From the NCBI GenBank assembly GCA_900319005.1, contig ONMV01000007.1, forward strand, positions 1-55,048: a stretch of DNA of 55,048 nt, written 5' to 3'. The stretch comes from an uncultured Bacteroidales bacterium. GTDB lineage: Bacteria > Bacteroidota > Bacteroidia > Bacteroidales > Paludibacteraceae. The notes beneath the pieces were generated by a model. It was not told where the DNA came from. It worked only from the letters and a program-made list of their open reading frames with translations, and did no database searches. Positions 27,076 through 35,797 of the stretch are shown in pieces. The translations under genes and the position numbers were made by a program. The first letter of the stretch is position 1. Each line of letters starts with the position of its first letter.

Positions 27076-29264
27076 AATTGTACTACAGTTAGTCCCGCTC
27101 CGCCGTGGTTCACATCTCCGTCACCGAAGTCGAGAGCCACTTTGCCGCGTTTACGACGTTGGCGGTTGAGGTCATTGAGGTAATCACGCGTCAGTTGTTT
27201 GAGCGCTCCGGTACCGGTACCATGAAGGATGGTTACTTCTCCGGCTCCGACCATAAGGGCATCGTCCATATAGGCGATGAGCCTTTCGAGGGCTTCGTCC
27301 GCACGACAACCGCGTATATCGAGGGTTCGTGAGAAAGCAAGGGTTCGCTGGCGGACGATAGAGACGGTAGAAGAAGGCGCTGCGGGAAGGGTGTTCTTCA
27401 GGACTTTGAGGTCCTTGAAATCCTTGAGGCGCTTAGGGGCACCCACTTCTTCTTTGAGCGCTTCCACTTTGGCGCGCGCTACTTTGGTACGCTCTTTGTC
27501 AGCCTTGGCTTCTTTGATTTCACGGATAGTGCGTTCAATAGTAGCGTTGGAGCGTTGCAGGAGATCCGCTGCTTCCTGGCGTGCCTGATCCAGCATTTCC
27601 TTCTTTTTCGCCTTGATACCGCTCATCTGCTCTTCGTACCGGGCAATACGCTCTTCGAGCACTTTCTCTTTCTGGCGGATCGATTGGCGTTTATTCTCCC
27701 AGTACCGTTTATCGCGTGCAATATCCTGGAGTTGTTTATCGTAGTCTATATGCTCCTCTCCCACTAGGTCAGTAGCATAGCGGATGATGTCTTCGGAGAG
27801 CCCGGTCTGACGCGCTATCTCGATAGCGAAAGATGACCCGGCTTGTCCAATAGAGAGTTGGAAGAGAGGTTTCATCGCTCCGCGATCATAGAGCATGGCT
27901 CCGTTGACCACTTCGGGGGTCTGTTCTGCAAAATGCTTGAGGTTGGTATAGTGGGTCGTAACAACACCGAAAGCACCTTTACTGACCAAATCGCGGAGAA
28001 CCGATTCCGCCAAGGCACCTCCGATGAGGGGTTCTGTACCGGTTCCCATCTCATCAATGAGAAAGAGCGTGTATGGATTAGCTTGTCGGAGGAAAGTCCG
28101 CATGTTCCGGAGGTGGGATGAATAGGTAGAGAGCTCATCCTGAATAGACTGCTCGTCACCTATATCAATCATTATTTGGCGGAAGAGCCCTGCTCTACTC
28201 TGCTCATTCACCGGCACAAGCATACCGCATTGGAGCATGTATTGGAGCAAAGCGACCGTCTTGAGGCAGACCGATTTACCACCGGCGTTAGGTCCGCTGA
28301 TAACCAGCACGCGGTTCTCTCCCGCCTGAAGTCGTATGGAAAGGGGTACGACGGGTTTGTTCTGCTGCGCATAATGAAGCCAGAGGACGGGATGGCGCGC
28401 CTCGCTCCAATCGAGCAAGGGAGCGTCAATCAGTTCGGGGCGGATCGCATGGAGCGTATTCGCCAGCGACACTTTAGCTGAGAGAAAATCCACCTCAGCC
28501 AACATACGCTGGGATGATAGGATCAGGTCCGTGCTGGGGCGCAACTTATCAGTGATCGTTTGGAGGATACGGATCCGTTCGCGCCTTTCGGCTCCTTCCA
28601 ATTCGCGGATACGATTATTGGCATCCACCACTTGTTGGGGCTCTATATAAACGGTTTTACCGGTAGCCGACTCGTCATGGACGATTCCGCCAATTTTGCG
28701 TTTATATCCGGGCGGTACCGGAATGACGAGTCGTCCTTCGCGCAAAGTAGGCGCAGCATCAGAATCGACCAAGCCATCCGCTTTCGCCTGACGCAAGATA
28801 GAAGCAAGGGTACAACTAACGCTCCCCTGCGCGTTGGACAGTTCTCGACGAATACGATGTAGTTCAGGAGAAGCATTGTCCGCCAAACGACCATAACGAT
28901 CGAGGATAGCATCTATCGAGCGGACGATGGAGGAAAGAGAGCTGATAGTTGATGATTGACAGTTGATAGTTGACAGTTCTTTCAGCAACGCGTATTTCTG
29001 ATCGTCCAATCCTTCAAAAAAGTTCTCCAGTTCGACCGCGAAAGAAAGCGTTTTGCGCAGATCATCCAATTCGGCTTCATCGAGGAACAGTCCTTCAATG
29101 CGAATACGAGAGATCGCTTCACGCATGTCCGCTATCTCGCCGCGCGGGAAAGAGAGCATAGGGTCCGCTTGCGCGAGACGCATTTGGTCAGTGATCATCA
29201 ACAGGCGGGAGACGGTCTCGAAATCGGTCTCCATCTGCATAGTTTCCACTCGCTCGCGTCCCAA
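27072..29264 (-). CDS. mutS2: MutS2 ATPase/endonuclease; true start codon unclear
   Basis: MutS2 proteins bind branched DNA or collided ribosomes; they have a MutS ATPase core and a C-terminal Smr domain. Seen here: Walker A ISGPNAGGKSVCLKT, Walker B LFLIDEMGTGTEP, a long coiled coil, and Smr motifs LDIRGCRADEAL and LHGTGTGAL. The first canonical start is TTG at 29264, but the frame stays open to 29369. Its upstream part reads SNIESKIDFTFLREELLRRC, which matches the conserved MutS2 N-terminus, so translation must begin further upstream. No ATG, GTG or TTG exists there; a microrepeat occupies the place. An internal repeat adds residues near 95-107 (STINCQSSTISS). Confidence 0.9.
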   Translation of the reverse strand: MGRERVETMQMETDFETVSRLLMITDQMRLAQADPMLSFPRGEIADMREAISRIRIEGLFLDEAELDDLRKTLSFAVELENFFEGLDDQKYALLKELSTINCQSSTISSLSSIVRSIDAILDRYGRLADNASPELHRIRRELSNAQGSVSCTLASILRQAKADGLVDSDAAPTLREGRLVIPVPPGYKRKIGGIVHDESATGKTVYIEPQQVVDANNRIRELEGAERRERIRILQTITDKLRPSTDLILSSQRMLAEVDFLSAKVSLANTLHAIRPELIDAPLLDWSEARHPVLWLHYAQQNKPVVPLSIRLQAGENRVLVISGPNAGGKSVCLKTVALLQYMLQCGMLVPVNEQSRAGLFRQIMIDIGDEQSIQDELSTYSSHLRNMRTFLRQANPYTLFLIDEMGTGTEPLIGGALAESVLRDLVSKGAFGVVTTHYTNLKHFAEQTPEVVNGAMLYDRGAMKPLFQLSIGQAGSSFAIEIARQTGLSEDIIRYATDLVGEEHIDYDKQLQDIARDKRYWENKRQSIRQKEKVLEERIARYEEQMSGIKAKKKEMLDQARQEAADLLQRSNATIERTIREIKEAKADKERTKVARAKVEALKEEVGAPKRLKDFKDLKVLKNTLPAAPSSTVSIVRQRTLAFSRTLDIRGCRADEALERLIAYMDDALMVGAGEVTILHGTGTGALKQLTRDYLNDLNRQRRKRGKVALDFGDGDVNHGGAGLTVVQL
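28943..28979 (-). repeat. In-frame microrepeat (ACTATCAACTGTCA type) inside mutS2
   Basis: On the coding strand AACTGTCAACTATCAACTG and following ATCATCAACTATCA encode STINCQSSTIS between two helices. The same unit lies in front of mutS2 and at the end of the FtsB-like gene. Confidence 0.72.
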
Positions 29265-29336
29265 AAGAGAGGAGCAGCGACGAAGAAGTTCTTCACGAAG
29301 AAAAGTGAAGTCAATCTTCGATTCTATGTTAGAAGG

Positions 29337-29370
29337 ATAGTTGATAGTTGATAATTGATAGTTGATAGTT
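29337..29370 (-). repeat. Microrepeat (AACTATCAACTATCA type) at the mutS2 5' end
   Basis: It begins inside the stop codon of the DciA-like gene and continues in the mutS2 frame as TINYQLSTINY, immediately before the conserved N-terminus of MutS2. It contains no canonical start codon in this frame. Confidence 0.78.
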
Positions 29371-29645
29371 TAACCTAAGATGCGACAATCTTTGATTGCG
29401 GGAGCACCGACTGCTTCGTTGAGTTTACGGACCAGTTCAAAACGATTCTCGAAGAGCTGGGCTTTGAGTGCTGCGGAGCTGATATGCACAACAAGCAGTC
29501 CGTTTTTGACCTCGATACTGCGAGTCAGTTTAGTTACCGTTTCCCCCATCACTTTAGGCCAAATCTCCTCAATCTGCACATCCAGCACGGATTGCTCCAA
29601 TCCGTTTTCGCGCAGAAAGGAGACCAGTGCTTCGCTGATAGACAT
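29370..29645 (-). CDS. DciA-like (DUF721) protein
   Basis: A 91-aa protein beginning MSISEALVSFLRENGLEQSV, with EEIWPKVMGETVTKLTRSI and LLVVHISSAALKAQL. This is the compact KH-like DUF721 domain of DciA, the protein that helps load the replicative helicase in bacteria lacking DnaC. Two ATGs are possible: 29666, which overlaps the upstream glucosaminidase by 17 nt, and 29645, which leaves a 4-nt gap and fits the domain start better. It ends ILG with a TAA that lies in the same reading frame as mutS2. Confidence 0.85.
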   Translation of the reverse strand: MSISEALVSFLRENGLEQSVLDVQIEEIWPKVMGETVTKLTRSIEVKNGLLVVHISSAALKAQLFENRFELVRKLNEAVGAPAIKDCRILG

Positions 29646-29649
29646 TGTA

Positions 29650-30663
29650 TTAATAGGCTGGCCCATCCTCTTTCACTTTGCGCAGATAAATCTTCTGGCG
29701 CGTACGGAATGTACGGACTTGCGGATCAAGTTCGTTGTATTTGCGAATCGCTTCTACAAAGACTCCCTCCTCCTGGCTTAATTGCCAAAGAGATTGTCCG
29801 GTATGGGTCCAAACATACGTGTTGGAGCCGGTATTTTTCTTAGAAGAGAGGTATATTCGATCTCCCTTTTGCAATTCACGTCCGAGCGCATCGTTATCCT
29901 CACGCAGATCACGTTCGCGCACGTTAAGCCGGAATGCTACATTCGCATACGTATCTCCCTCTCTTGCCGTGACATAAGCGATTCCGTTACATTTCTTTTT
30001 AGGGTGCATGAGCATGAAACTATCCCTCTCTTCCTTCGCCGTCAGAGGTACTTCATATGGTGGTTCGGGATCATTCTTGACAACCATGATAGGTTCGGCC
30101 TTACGGACAACCGTGGCTTTAAGAGGACGTTTCTTTTTCGGTGCGCGAGCTACAGGCGTCAAATTAGCGAGTGTATCCAAGCGGTAATCCTCAATGATTT
30201 TGATGAGTTTGGAAGCATAAAGAGGATCGGTAGCATATCCGCACTCTTTAAGGCGTTTAGCCCATCCCTCATAATCCTGCACAGCAATCTCAAAGCAGGT
30301 GGTATATCGAGGTCTTTTGAGGAACAGCGCATGATCTTTGAAGGACTCAGCAGCATCTCTATACTGGCGGAAACACTCACCTTTGCTATCATCATCATAA
30401 TAATAAACGCCCCCAAACCAATCGCTGGTACACTTGATACCAAAGTGATTGCGCGCATTTACCGCCAATTCGCTCTTTCCTGCGGCAGACTCAAGCAGCG
30501 CTTGCGCCATAATGATGGAAGCCGGGATACCATAATCCGCCTGATTCGACACAGCGGTTGATTTCCAAGTCTCAATGTAAGACAGATAAACCGATTGTTG
30601 ATTTTGAGCCTGCGTCGTCATACCAACGAGCAAAACCACAACAAAGAACCATTTTTTGCTCAT
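29650..30663 (-). CDS. Secreted peptidoglycan N-acetylglucosaminidase with LysM domains
   Basis: A 337-aa cell-wall hydrolase. After a signal peptide (MSKKWFFVVVLLVGMTTQAQ) comes a GH73-type domain: IPASIIMAQALLESAAGKSE with the catalytic Glu in ALLES, HFGIKCT, and WFGGVYYYDDDSKGECFRQY, to about residue 175. A basic linker is followed by two LysM-like modules (AYVTAREGDTYANVAFRLNV; YVWTHTGQSLWQLSQEEGV) that bind peptidoglycan. The ATG at 30663 fits the promoter at 30692-30722; the open frame upstream does not. It is followed by the DciA-like and mutS2 genes on the same strand. Confidence 0.9.
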   Translation of the reverse strand: MSKKWFFVVVLLVGMTTQAQNQQSVYLSYIETWKSTAVSNQADYGIPASIIMAQALLESAAGKSELAVNARNHFGIKCTSDWFGGVYYYDDDSKGECFRQYRDAAESFKDHALFLKRPRYTTCFEIAVQDYEGWAKRLKECGYATDPLYASKLIKIIEDYRLDTLANLTPVARAPKKKRPLKATVVRKAEPIMVVKNDPEPPYEVPLTAKEERDSFMLMHPKKKCNGIAYVTAREGDTYANVAFRLNVRERDLREDNDALGRELQKGDRIYLSSKKNTGSNTYVWTHTGQSLWQLSQEEGVFVEAIRKYNELDPQVRTFRTRQKIYLRKVKEDGPAY

Positions 30664-30691
30664 ACTACTTACCAATTTTACAAATATGCCG

Positions 30692-30722
30692 CAAAAGTAC
30701 AAAATTTTTTGCATATACGCAA
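30692..30722 (-). promoter_or_regulatory. Promoter of the glucosaminidase operon
   Basis: Minus-strand TTG (30720-30722) in the context CTTGCGTATATGC, 20-bp spacer, TACTTTTG (30692-30699). Confidence 0.75.
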
Positions 30723-30749
30723 GATTTCGACTGTTTTTTTCGTAATAAT

Positions 30750-30780
30750 TTGCATATTTGAAAAAAAAGCAGTAATTTTG
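30750..30780 (+). promoter_or_regulatory. Promoter of the first LtaS-like gene
   Basis: TTG (30750-30752) in the context TTTGCATATTTG, 20-bp spacer, TAATTTTG (30773-30780). It is divergent from the glucosaminidase promoter. Confidence 0.75.
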
Positions 30781-30802
30781 TCGCCGTTTTTTAAGATGTA
30801 TT

Positions 30803-32770
30803 ATGACACACGCTGATTCTTGGTGGCGGAGGATATGGTATCATCCGTGGATTGTTGCGGCCTGCAACATCGCGTTACTGATGGTGCTCTACACCCTCTC
30901 ACGCCTGTTTTTTTATTACGTCAATCGCGACCTGTTCTCGAACATTTCGTTCTCCCACCTGATGGAGCTTTGTCTGGGCGGTACGGTGTTCGATCGTTCG
31001 ACGGTATTGTTCTCCAATTCGCTATACCTGCTGCTGGCCCTTTTCCCCTGGCCCGAAGCATGGCGTTCGCTCAAGGGGTATCGTCAGGCCATACAATGGT
31101 CCTACTGGATCCCTAACGTACTCGGGTTGGTGGCCAACTGTGTGGACACAGTCTATTTTCGCTTTACCGACCGCCGCACCACCTGCCGCGTGTTCACCGA
31201 GTTTCAGAACGACGGCAACCTGCTTTCTATCTTCAGTCAGGCCGCTGTGCAATATTGGTACGTCACGCTCTTCGGCATCGCGCTGTTAGCCGCTTTCTTC
31301 CTGCTCAGCCGTCGTCCACCGGTAGTGGAAAAGCGCTACAACCCCTGGCTCTATTATCCCGTGGAGTCGCTCATCATCAGCCTCACGGCCTTCGTCACAG
31401 TGGTCGGCATACGCAATGGTGTACACATGTATACACGCGTCATCAACGTGAGTTACGCGCTGGAATATACCAATGAACCCATCGAGACAGGCATTGTGCT
31501 CAACACCCCGTTCTCGTTGATTCGTTCGCTGGAAAACCTGGGATTCGAAGAAGTACACTACTACGATGAACAGGAGATGGAGGAAATCTTCACGCCTATC
31601 CACCAAGCGCCGGACACGCTCGTCACGGGCCACGAGGGCATGAACGTGGTCATCTTCATATTGGAGAGTTTCAGCAAAGAATATATCGGGTTCTTCAACC
31701 ACGATCTGGACAACGGCACGTATCAGGGCTACACTCCCTTCCTCGACTCGCTCTTAGAGCATAGTCGCTCCTACCGGCTTAGTCTGGCTTCGGGCCGCAA
31801 ATCCATCGAGGCGATGCCCTCTACGCTCGCCTCTATACAACTGATGTATGAGTCGTATATCCTCACGCCCTATTCCACCAATGACATCAGTTCGCTCGCC
31901 TATTGCCTGGCGGAGAAAGGTTACTCCAGCAGTTTCTGGCACGGAGCACCGAGTGGTTCGATGGGCTTCAACGCCTTCTCGCGCGCTGCGGGATTCCAAA
32001 GCCACTACGGCTACGAAGAGTACGACGGACCCGAGGCTTTCGACGGCACGTGGGCAGTCTGGGACGATGAGTTTCTCCAGTTTTTCCTGCGCGGTCTAAA
32101 CCGTCAGCCGCAGCCTTTCTGCGCCGCTATCTTCACCGCCTCGTCCCACCAGCCGTTCAAAGTGCCCGAGCAATACCGCGACACCTTCCCAGAGGGACCC
32201 CATCCCATCCATAAATGCATCGGTTATAGCGATCACGCGCTGCGACACTTCTTCCGCTGCGCACGCACCCAACCATGGTACAACAATACCCTCTTTGTCT
32301 TTACTGCCGACCATACCAATGAGTTAACCCACGAAGAATACAGCAATGCAAAAGGACTATTCGAGATTCCCATCTTCTTCTACCGTCCCGACGACTCGCT
32401 AACGGGAATACAGGACGATATGATCGCCCAGGTGGATATCATGCCCTCCGTACTGGGTTATCTGGGCTACGACAAACCCTACTTCGCCTTTGGCGAGGAT
32501 GTGCTGACAAGGCCGCGTGAGCACCGCTATATCGTCAACTACAACTACCCCGTCCATCAGATCTTCTCCGATAGTCTGCTCGTCCAGTTTGACGGACAGA
32601 AAGTGACAGCGGTGTATAATTTCAAGCAGGACCGGCCGCTGAAGCACAACCTGGTCGATGAGATGAGCCAAAGCCCCGAAGTGATTGACATGGAGCGATA
32701 CCTCAAAGCGTATATCCAGCAATACGTCTCCCGCATGATTAACAACGATTTAAGAGTAAAACAAGACTAA
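30803..32770 (+). CDS. LtaS-like membrane sulfatase-superfamily phosphotransferase
   Basis: A 655-aa inner-membrane enzyme: about five N-terminal helices (to about residue 215) and a periplasmic alkaline-phosphatase/sulfatase-fold domain. Metal-site candidates are E288 (VIFILESFSKEY), S334 at the nucleophile position (SGRKSIEAMPST), and D503/H504 (FTADHTNE). In LtaS of Gram-positives the nucleophile is Thr; here it reads Ser. Such enzymes transfer glycerol phosphate, phosphoethanolamine or similar groups to glycolipids or glycans. The substrate cannot be told from sequence. A second family member is encoded at 39455-41224. Confidence 0.82.
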   Translation: MTHADSWWRRIWYHPWIVAACNIALLMVLYTLSRLFFYYVNRDLFSNISFSHLMELCLGGTVFDRSTVLFSNSLYLLLALFPWPEAWRSLKGYRQAIQWSYWIPNVLGLVANCVDTVYFRFTDRRTTCRVFTEFQNDGNLLSIFSQAAVQYWYVTLFGIALLAAFFLLSRRPPVVEKRYNPWLYYPVESLIISLTAFVTVVGIRNGVHMYTRVINVSYALEYTNEPIETGIVLNTPFSLIRSLENLGFEEVHYYDEQEMEEIFTPIHQAPDTLVTGHEGMNVVIFILESFSKEYIGFFNHDLDNGTYQGYTPFLDSLLEHSRSYRLSLASGRKSIEAMPSTLASIQLMYESYILTPYSTNDISSLAYCLAEKGYSSSFWHGAPSGSMGFNAFSRAAGFQSHYGYEEYDGPEAFDGTWAVWDDEFLQFFLRGLNRQPQPFCAAIFTASSHQPFKVPEQYRDTFPEGPHPIHKCIGYSDHALRHFFRCARTQPWYNNTLFVFTADHTNELTHEEYSNAKGLFEIPIFFYRPDDSLTGIQDDMIAQVDIMPSVLGYLGYDKPYFAFGEDVLTRPREHRYIVNYNYPVHQIFSDSLLVQFDGQKVTAVYNFKQDRPLKHNLVDEMSQSPEVIDMERYLKAYIQQYVSRMINNDLRVKQD

Positions 32771-32794
32771 ATATACATAAAAGTACAAAAAAAT

Positions 32795-32825
32795 TTGCAT
32801 ATATGCAAAAAAAGCAGTAATTTTG
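32795..32825 (+). promoter_or_regulatory. Promoter of the lipoprotein / aroG-pheA operon
   Basis: TTG (32795-32797) inside the perfect palindrome TTTGCATATATGCAAA, 20-bp spacer, TAATTTTG (32818-32825). Confidence 0.75.
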
Positions 32826-32845
32826 TGCGCAAAATTGTTATTTTT

Positions 32846-33292
32846 ATGAAAAATCGAGTGATTATAGGTCTGATTGCGTTGGTTTGTCTGTGTTTATCGA
32901 GTTGTTCGACTAACGAGCCAAGCAGTCGTTCATTGCGAACGATGACCATTGATTTCCGAGTGCCGCAGAACGCATGGGCTTTTGATGATCAGAACAAATG
33001 GTATTCTTATTATTACCCGACCTCAGATATATCCGAACGGGTATATAATTACGGAACATGGACGATGAGCCATGAGTATAATTCCGGGACAAAAGATGCG
33101 TTTATGATCGCACTACCGGAGTTCCGATTCAAGCAGGCGTACGATGACCAGCAACAGATTGTGAACTACTCACAACGTATTGATTATGAGGTAGGTCTTG
33201 GTTATATCCGCGTCTATATCACTAATTCCGACTATCAGTACGAGCCTGCGGATCTGGAAGAGATGTTTTTCCATATGCAAATCGTGTATTGA
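32846..33292 (+). CDS. Small lipoprotein, unknown function
   Basis: A 148-aa protein with a lipoprotein signal (MKNRVIIGLIALVCLCLSSC, Cys20). The mature part is beta-rich with many aromatic residues (WYSYYYPTSD, YNYGTWTMSHEY, LPEFRFKQAYDD). I do not recognise the family; related small Bacteroidales lipoproteins exist. The ATG at 32846 is chosen by the signal peptide and by the promoter, whose -7 element is at 32818-32825; the longer frame starts inside the promoter. Its stop overlaps the start of the DAHP synthase gene (TTGA), an odd pairing for an envelope protein and an aromatic-pathway enzyme. Confidence 0.72.
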   Translation: MKNRVIIGLIALVCLCLSSCSTNEPSSRSLRTMTIDFRVPQNAWAFDDQNKWYSYYYPTSDISERVYNYGTWTMSHEYNSGTKDAFMIALPEFRFKQAYDDQQQIVNYSQRIDYEVGLGYIRVYITNSDYQYEPADLEEMFFHMQIVY

Positions 33293-34335
33293 TTTCCGCG
33301 CCAATATACATATTTGGTCCTTGCAGCGCGGAAAGTCGTGAGCAAGTGTTACTCACCGCACGCCAGTTAAAAGAGGCATGCGGTGATACTCATTATATTT
33401 TTCGCGCGGGCGCATGGAAGCCGCGCACGAGCCCGCACACGTATCAAGGAGCAGGAGAAAAAGCCTTGGAATGGTTGAAGGAGGCGAAAGAACTGTATGG
33501 TACCGAAGTAGCTACCGAGGTAGCAAGTCCGGAGCATGTAGAGGCTGCTTTGAAGGCAGGCATCGATTATCTATGGATAGGTGCCAGGACGAGTGCCAAC
33601 CCGATGGCAGTAGAAGCTATCAGCCGTCAGGTAATAGCCGTCAGAGAAAAAGACATGCAAGGCTCTATGCCCAAAGCGCTGTTGATCAAGAATCCGGTGA
33701 ATTCGGACGCGGCTTTATGGCTGGGAAATATTGAACGACTGGAAAAGACAGGTCTTCCGGTGATGGCGATCCACAGAGGATGTAACCATGCGCCGTGCTG
33801 GTCGATGGCGCACCAAGTACGGTTGGCTCGTCCGGACATACCGATGTTGCTGGATCCGAGTCATATGAGCGGCGATGCCAACAAAGTGCCGGAGTTGATG
33901 GGTAAGATTGGCGAGTTGGGATTGGATGGCGCGATGATAGAAGTGCATTGTAATCCAAAGGAGGCTTTATCCGACGTTGACCAGCAGATTACCCCGAGAT
34001 GCCTCCGAGACAGTCTCGATCCGTTAGCGTGTCGTATGCGTGTCGTTAGCGTGTTTTCGACTAGTGACAGCCAGGAAGAACTGAATTGGCTGAGGGCCGA
34101 AATCGATGAATTGGACGCGCGTTTATGGGACACTATTGCGGCACGAATGGATGTGAGCAAGCGTATCGGCGAATGGAAGAAAGCACATGGTGTGGCTCCG
34201 TTGCAACCCGGTCGCTATCAAGAGATTGTAGAAAGAATAAAGAACACCGACAATTTCAAAGACAGCGGACAGAAAGAGTTCGCGTTACGGCTGTGGGACT
34301 TAATACATGAACAGAGTTTAAAACAACAATTATAA
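33289..34335 (+). CDS. Bifunctional 3-deoxy-7-phosphoheptulonate synthase / chorismate mutase
   Basis: A 348-aa fusion for aromatic amino acid synthesis. The N-terminal type Ib DAHP synthase (about 1-255) shows IFGPCSAESREQ, FRAGAWKPRTSPH, LWIGARTSANP, LIKNPVNSDAALW, HRGCNHAPCW, LLDPSHMSGD and IEVHCNPKEALSDVDQQITP. The C-terminal chorismate mutase type II domain (about 262-348) shows LRAEIDELDARLWDTIAARM and KRIGEWKKAHG. This fusion is typical of Bacteroidota. The start is TTG at 33289 overlapping the lipoprotein stop; the N-terminus is very short, beginning eight residues before GPCSAE. Confidence 0.93.
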   Translation: MISAPIYIFGPCSAESREQVLLTARQLKEACGDTHYIFRAGAWKPRTSPHTYQGAGEKALEWLKEAKELYGTEVATEVASPEHVEAALKAGIDYLWIGARTSANPMAVEAISRQVIAVREKDMQGSMPKALLIKNPVNSDAALWLGNIERLEKTGLPVMAIHRGCNHAPCWSMAHQVRLARPDIPMLLDPSHMSGDANKVPELMGKIGELGLDGAMIEVHCNPKEALSDVDQQITPRCLRDSLDPLACRMRVVSVFSTSDSQEELNWLRAEIDELDARLWDTIAARMDVSKRIGEWKKAHGVAPLQPGRYQEIVERIKNTDNFKDSGQKEFALRLWDLIHEQSLKQQL

Positions 34336-34336
34336 T

Positions 34337-35773
34337 ATGAAACTGACTGACAAAATATCGTACAGTTTATTAGCACTTATTAGTTTTATACTGCAGATCC
34401 CTCATACTATGGCACCATGGGGAAACGGCAATTACCCGACAGATATATGCATCTACGCAAGTATTGCGGGATGGATGAAGCAAGGGCTGGTGTTATACCA
34501 AGACATGTTCGACCATAAGGGACCGCTCGTCTTTCCGGTTTATATCGTTTATTGGCTTACCTCTTCTGCTACTCCTTACGGCGTTTGGCTGATGGATATC
34601 CTCATTTTATTCCTCTCGCTCTGCCTTATTTATCGCATGGCGAAACTGTACGTCGATAGTTCACATGCGTTGTGGATTACATTCCTCATGGCATGTTTTA
34701 TTCAACTGCCTTTCGTCAACGAAGGCGGATCGGATTGGTTAGTAATGCCGGGTTGTATCTATAGTTGCTATCTACTAGCCAAGCGACTCAAGGATGACCA
34801 ATACTGCTCTTTAACGGAAATTTTCCTATTCTCCCTGAGTGTGGCTATCTGTATGATGATCAAGCCCAACACGTCGGCTTGCATGATACCTATTGCCGGT
34901 TTTATCCTTTGGCATCTTATTCGCCACTATGATCCGCGTGTCTTTGGTCGCTATGCGTTGGGGGTCGTGTTAGGGGTAGGAATCATACTCGTACCAATCG
35001 CTATATGGCTGGTACAGCAAGATAATATCGATGGTTTTATAGAGGGCTATTGGCGCTTTAATACCGGTTCGTATGGTCCGATATCTGCACACAGACGGTT
35101 GATGGGAATAGTTACTATCACCCTCGTGTGCTTACCTGCCTATTTCACATACGTAGTGTACGCCTTTTTTGCCAATAAACGTACCTGGACTTTCTGGCTC
35201 GTAACCATCCTGTTCTTTTTCACCGTGGTGCTGAATGCCTATCTGAAAAACGGCTATCCGCACTATGTTCTCCCGACCATCGGTGTGTTCGCCTTAGTGC
35301 TCGTATTGGCATGGCAACACATACGTAGCCGCAAAGCCTTACTGGTTGTAACCTCCGCGCTCTATCTGCTGGTCGGCCTTGGCGCTTTCAGCGCACGCGC
35401 ATATATGAGTCTGACGCCTTTTGACACCTCTTTGGATGAACAGACAGCACGCTATATCAATTCACAAACAGAAGCTGACGATTACGTCATGGTCTGCGAC
35501 GTAGAAGACCGCAGCCGATGGAATGTGATGGACCCCAGTTACTCGTTTGTTTTCCGCTTATGGCTGTTGCTGGACGCCAAACCGGCTAGTCCCTATTTCT
35601 TCCTCCCACCGTCGATCACACCTCAGATGAGTGCCCATTCGTGGGAATTGATCACACAACGAATGCCCAAATTTGTGGTTTGCACGGACGACCACAAGGC
35701 GGACTATATCGGCATAGGATATACCGAAGACAAAGACTTACACAATGATTTTTATATATTACGAAGGCCATAA
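34337..35773 (+). CDS. GT-C type membrane glycosyltransferase (GT39/ArnT-like)
   Basis: A 478-aa polytopic membrane protein with about eleven helices. The first periplasmic loop reads NYPTDICIYASIAGWMKQGL and DMFDHKGPLVF, a layout typical of GT-C enzymes that use polyprenyl-phosphate sugars, with an acidic motif in the first loop (here near residues 36-38 and a second DHKG near 61). The C-terminal part after the last helix is a soluble segment with DPSYSFVFRLWLLL. The sugar and acceptor are unknown; the GtrA/GT2 pair in this window could supply a lipid-linked donor (inference). It follows the DAHP synthase gene after one base. Confidence 0.72.
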   Translation: MKLTDKISYSLLALISFILQIPHTMAPWGNGNYPTDICIYASIAGWMKQGLVLYQDMFDHKGPLVFPVYIVYWLTSSATPYGVWLMDILILFLSLCLIYRMAKLYVDSSHALWITFLMACFIQLPFVNEGGSDWLVMPGCIYSCYLLAKRLKDDQYCSLTEIFLFSLSVAICMMIKPNTSACMIPIAGFILWHLIRHYDPRVFGRYALGVVLGVGIILVPIAIWLVQQDNIDGFIEGYWRFNTGSYGPISAHRRLMGIVTITLVCLPAYFTYVVYAFFANKRTWTFWLVTILFFFTVVLNAYLKNGYPHYVLPTIGVFALVLVLAWQHIRSRKALLVVTSALYLLVGLGAFSARAYMSLTPFDTSLDEQTARYINSQTEADDYVMVCDVEDRSRWNVMDPSYSFVFRLWLLLDAKPASPYFFLPPSITPQMSAHSWELITQRMPKFVVCTDDHKADYIGIGYTEDKDLHNDFYILRRP

Positions 35774-35797
35774 CGAATTATGATTTTTCTGATAACT

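Noticed and set aside
32797-32845. Upstream extension of the small lipoprotein (start at 32795)
   Set aside because: It would begin inside the promoter and destroy the lipoprotein signal; the ATG at 32846 is preferred.
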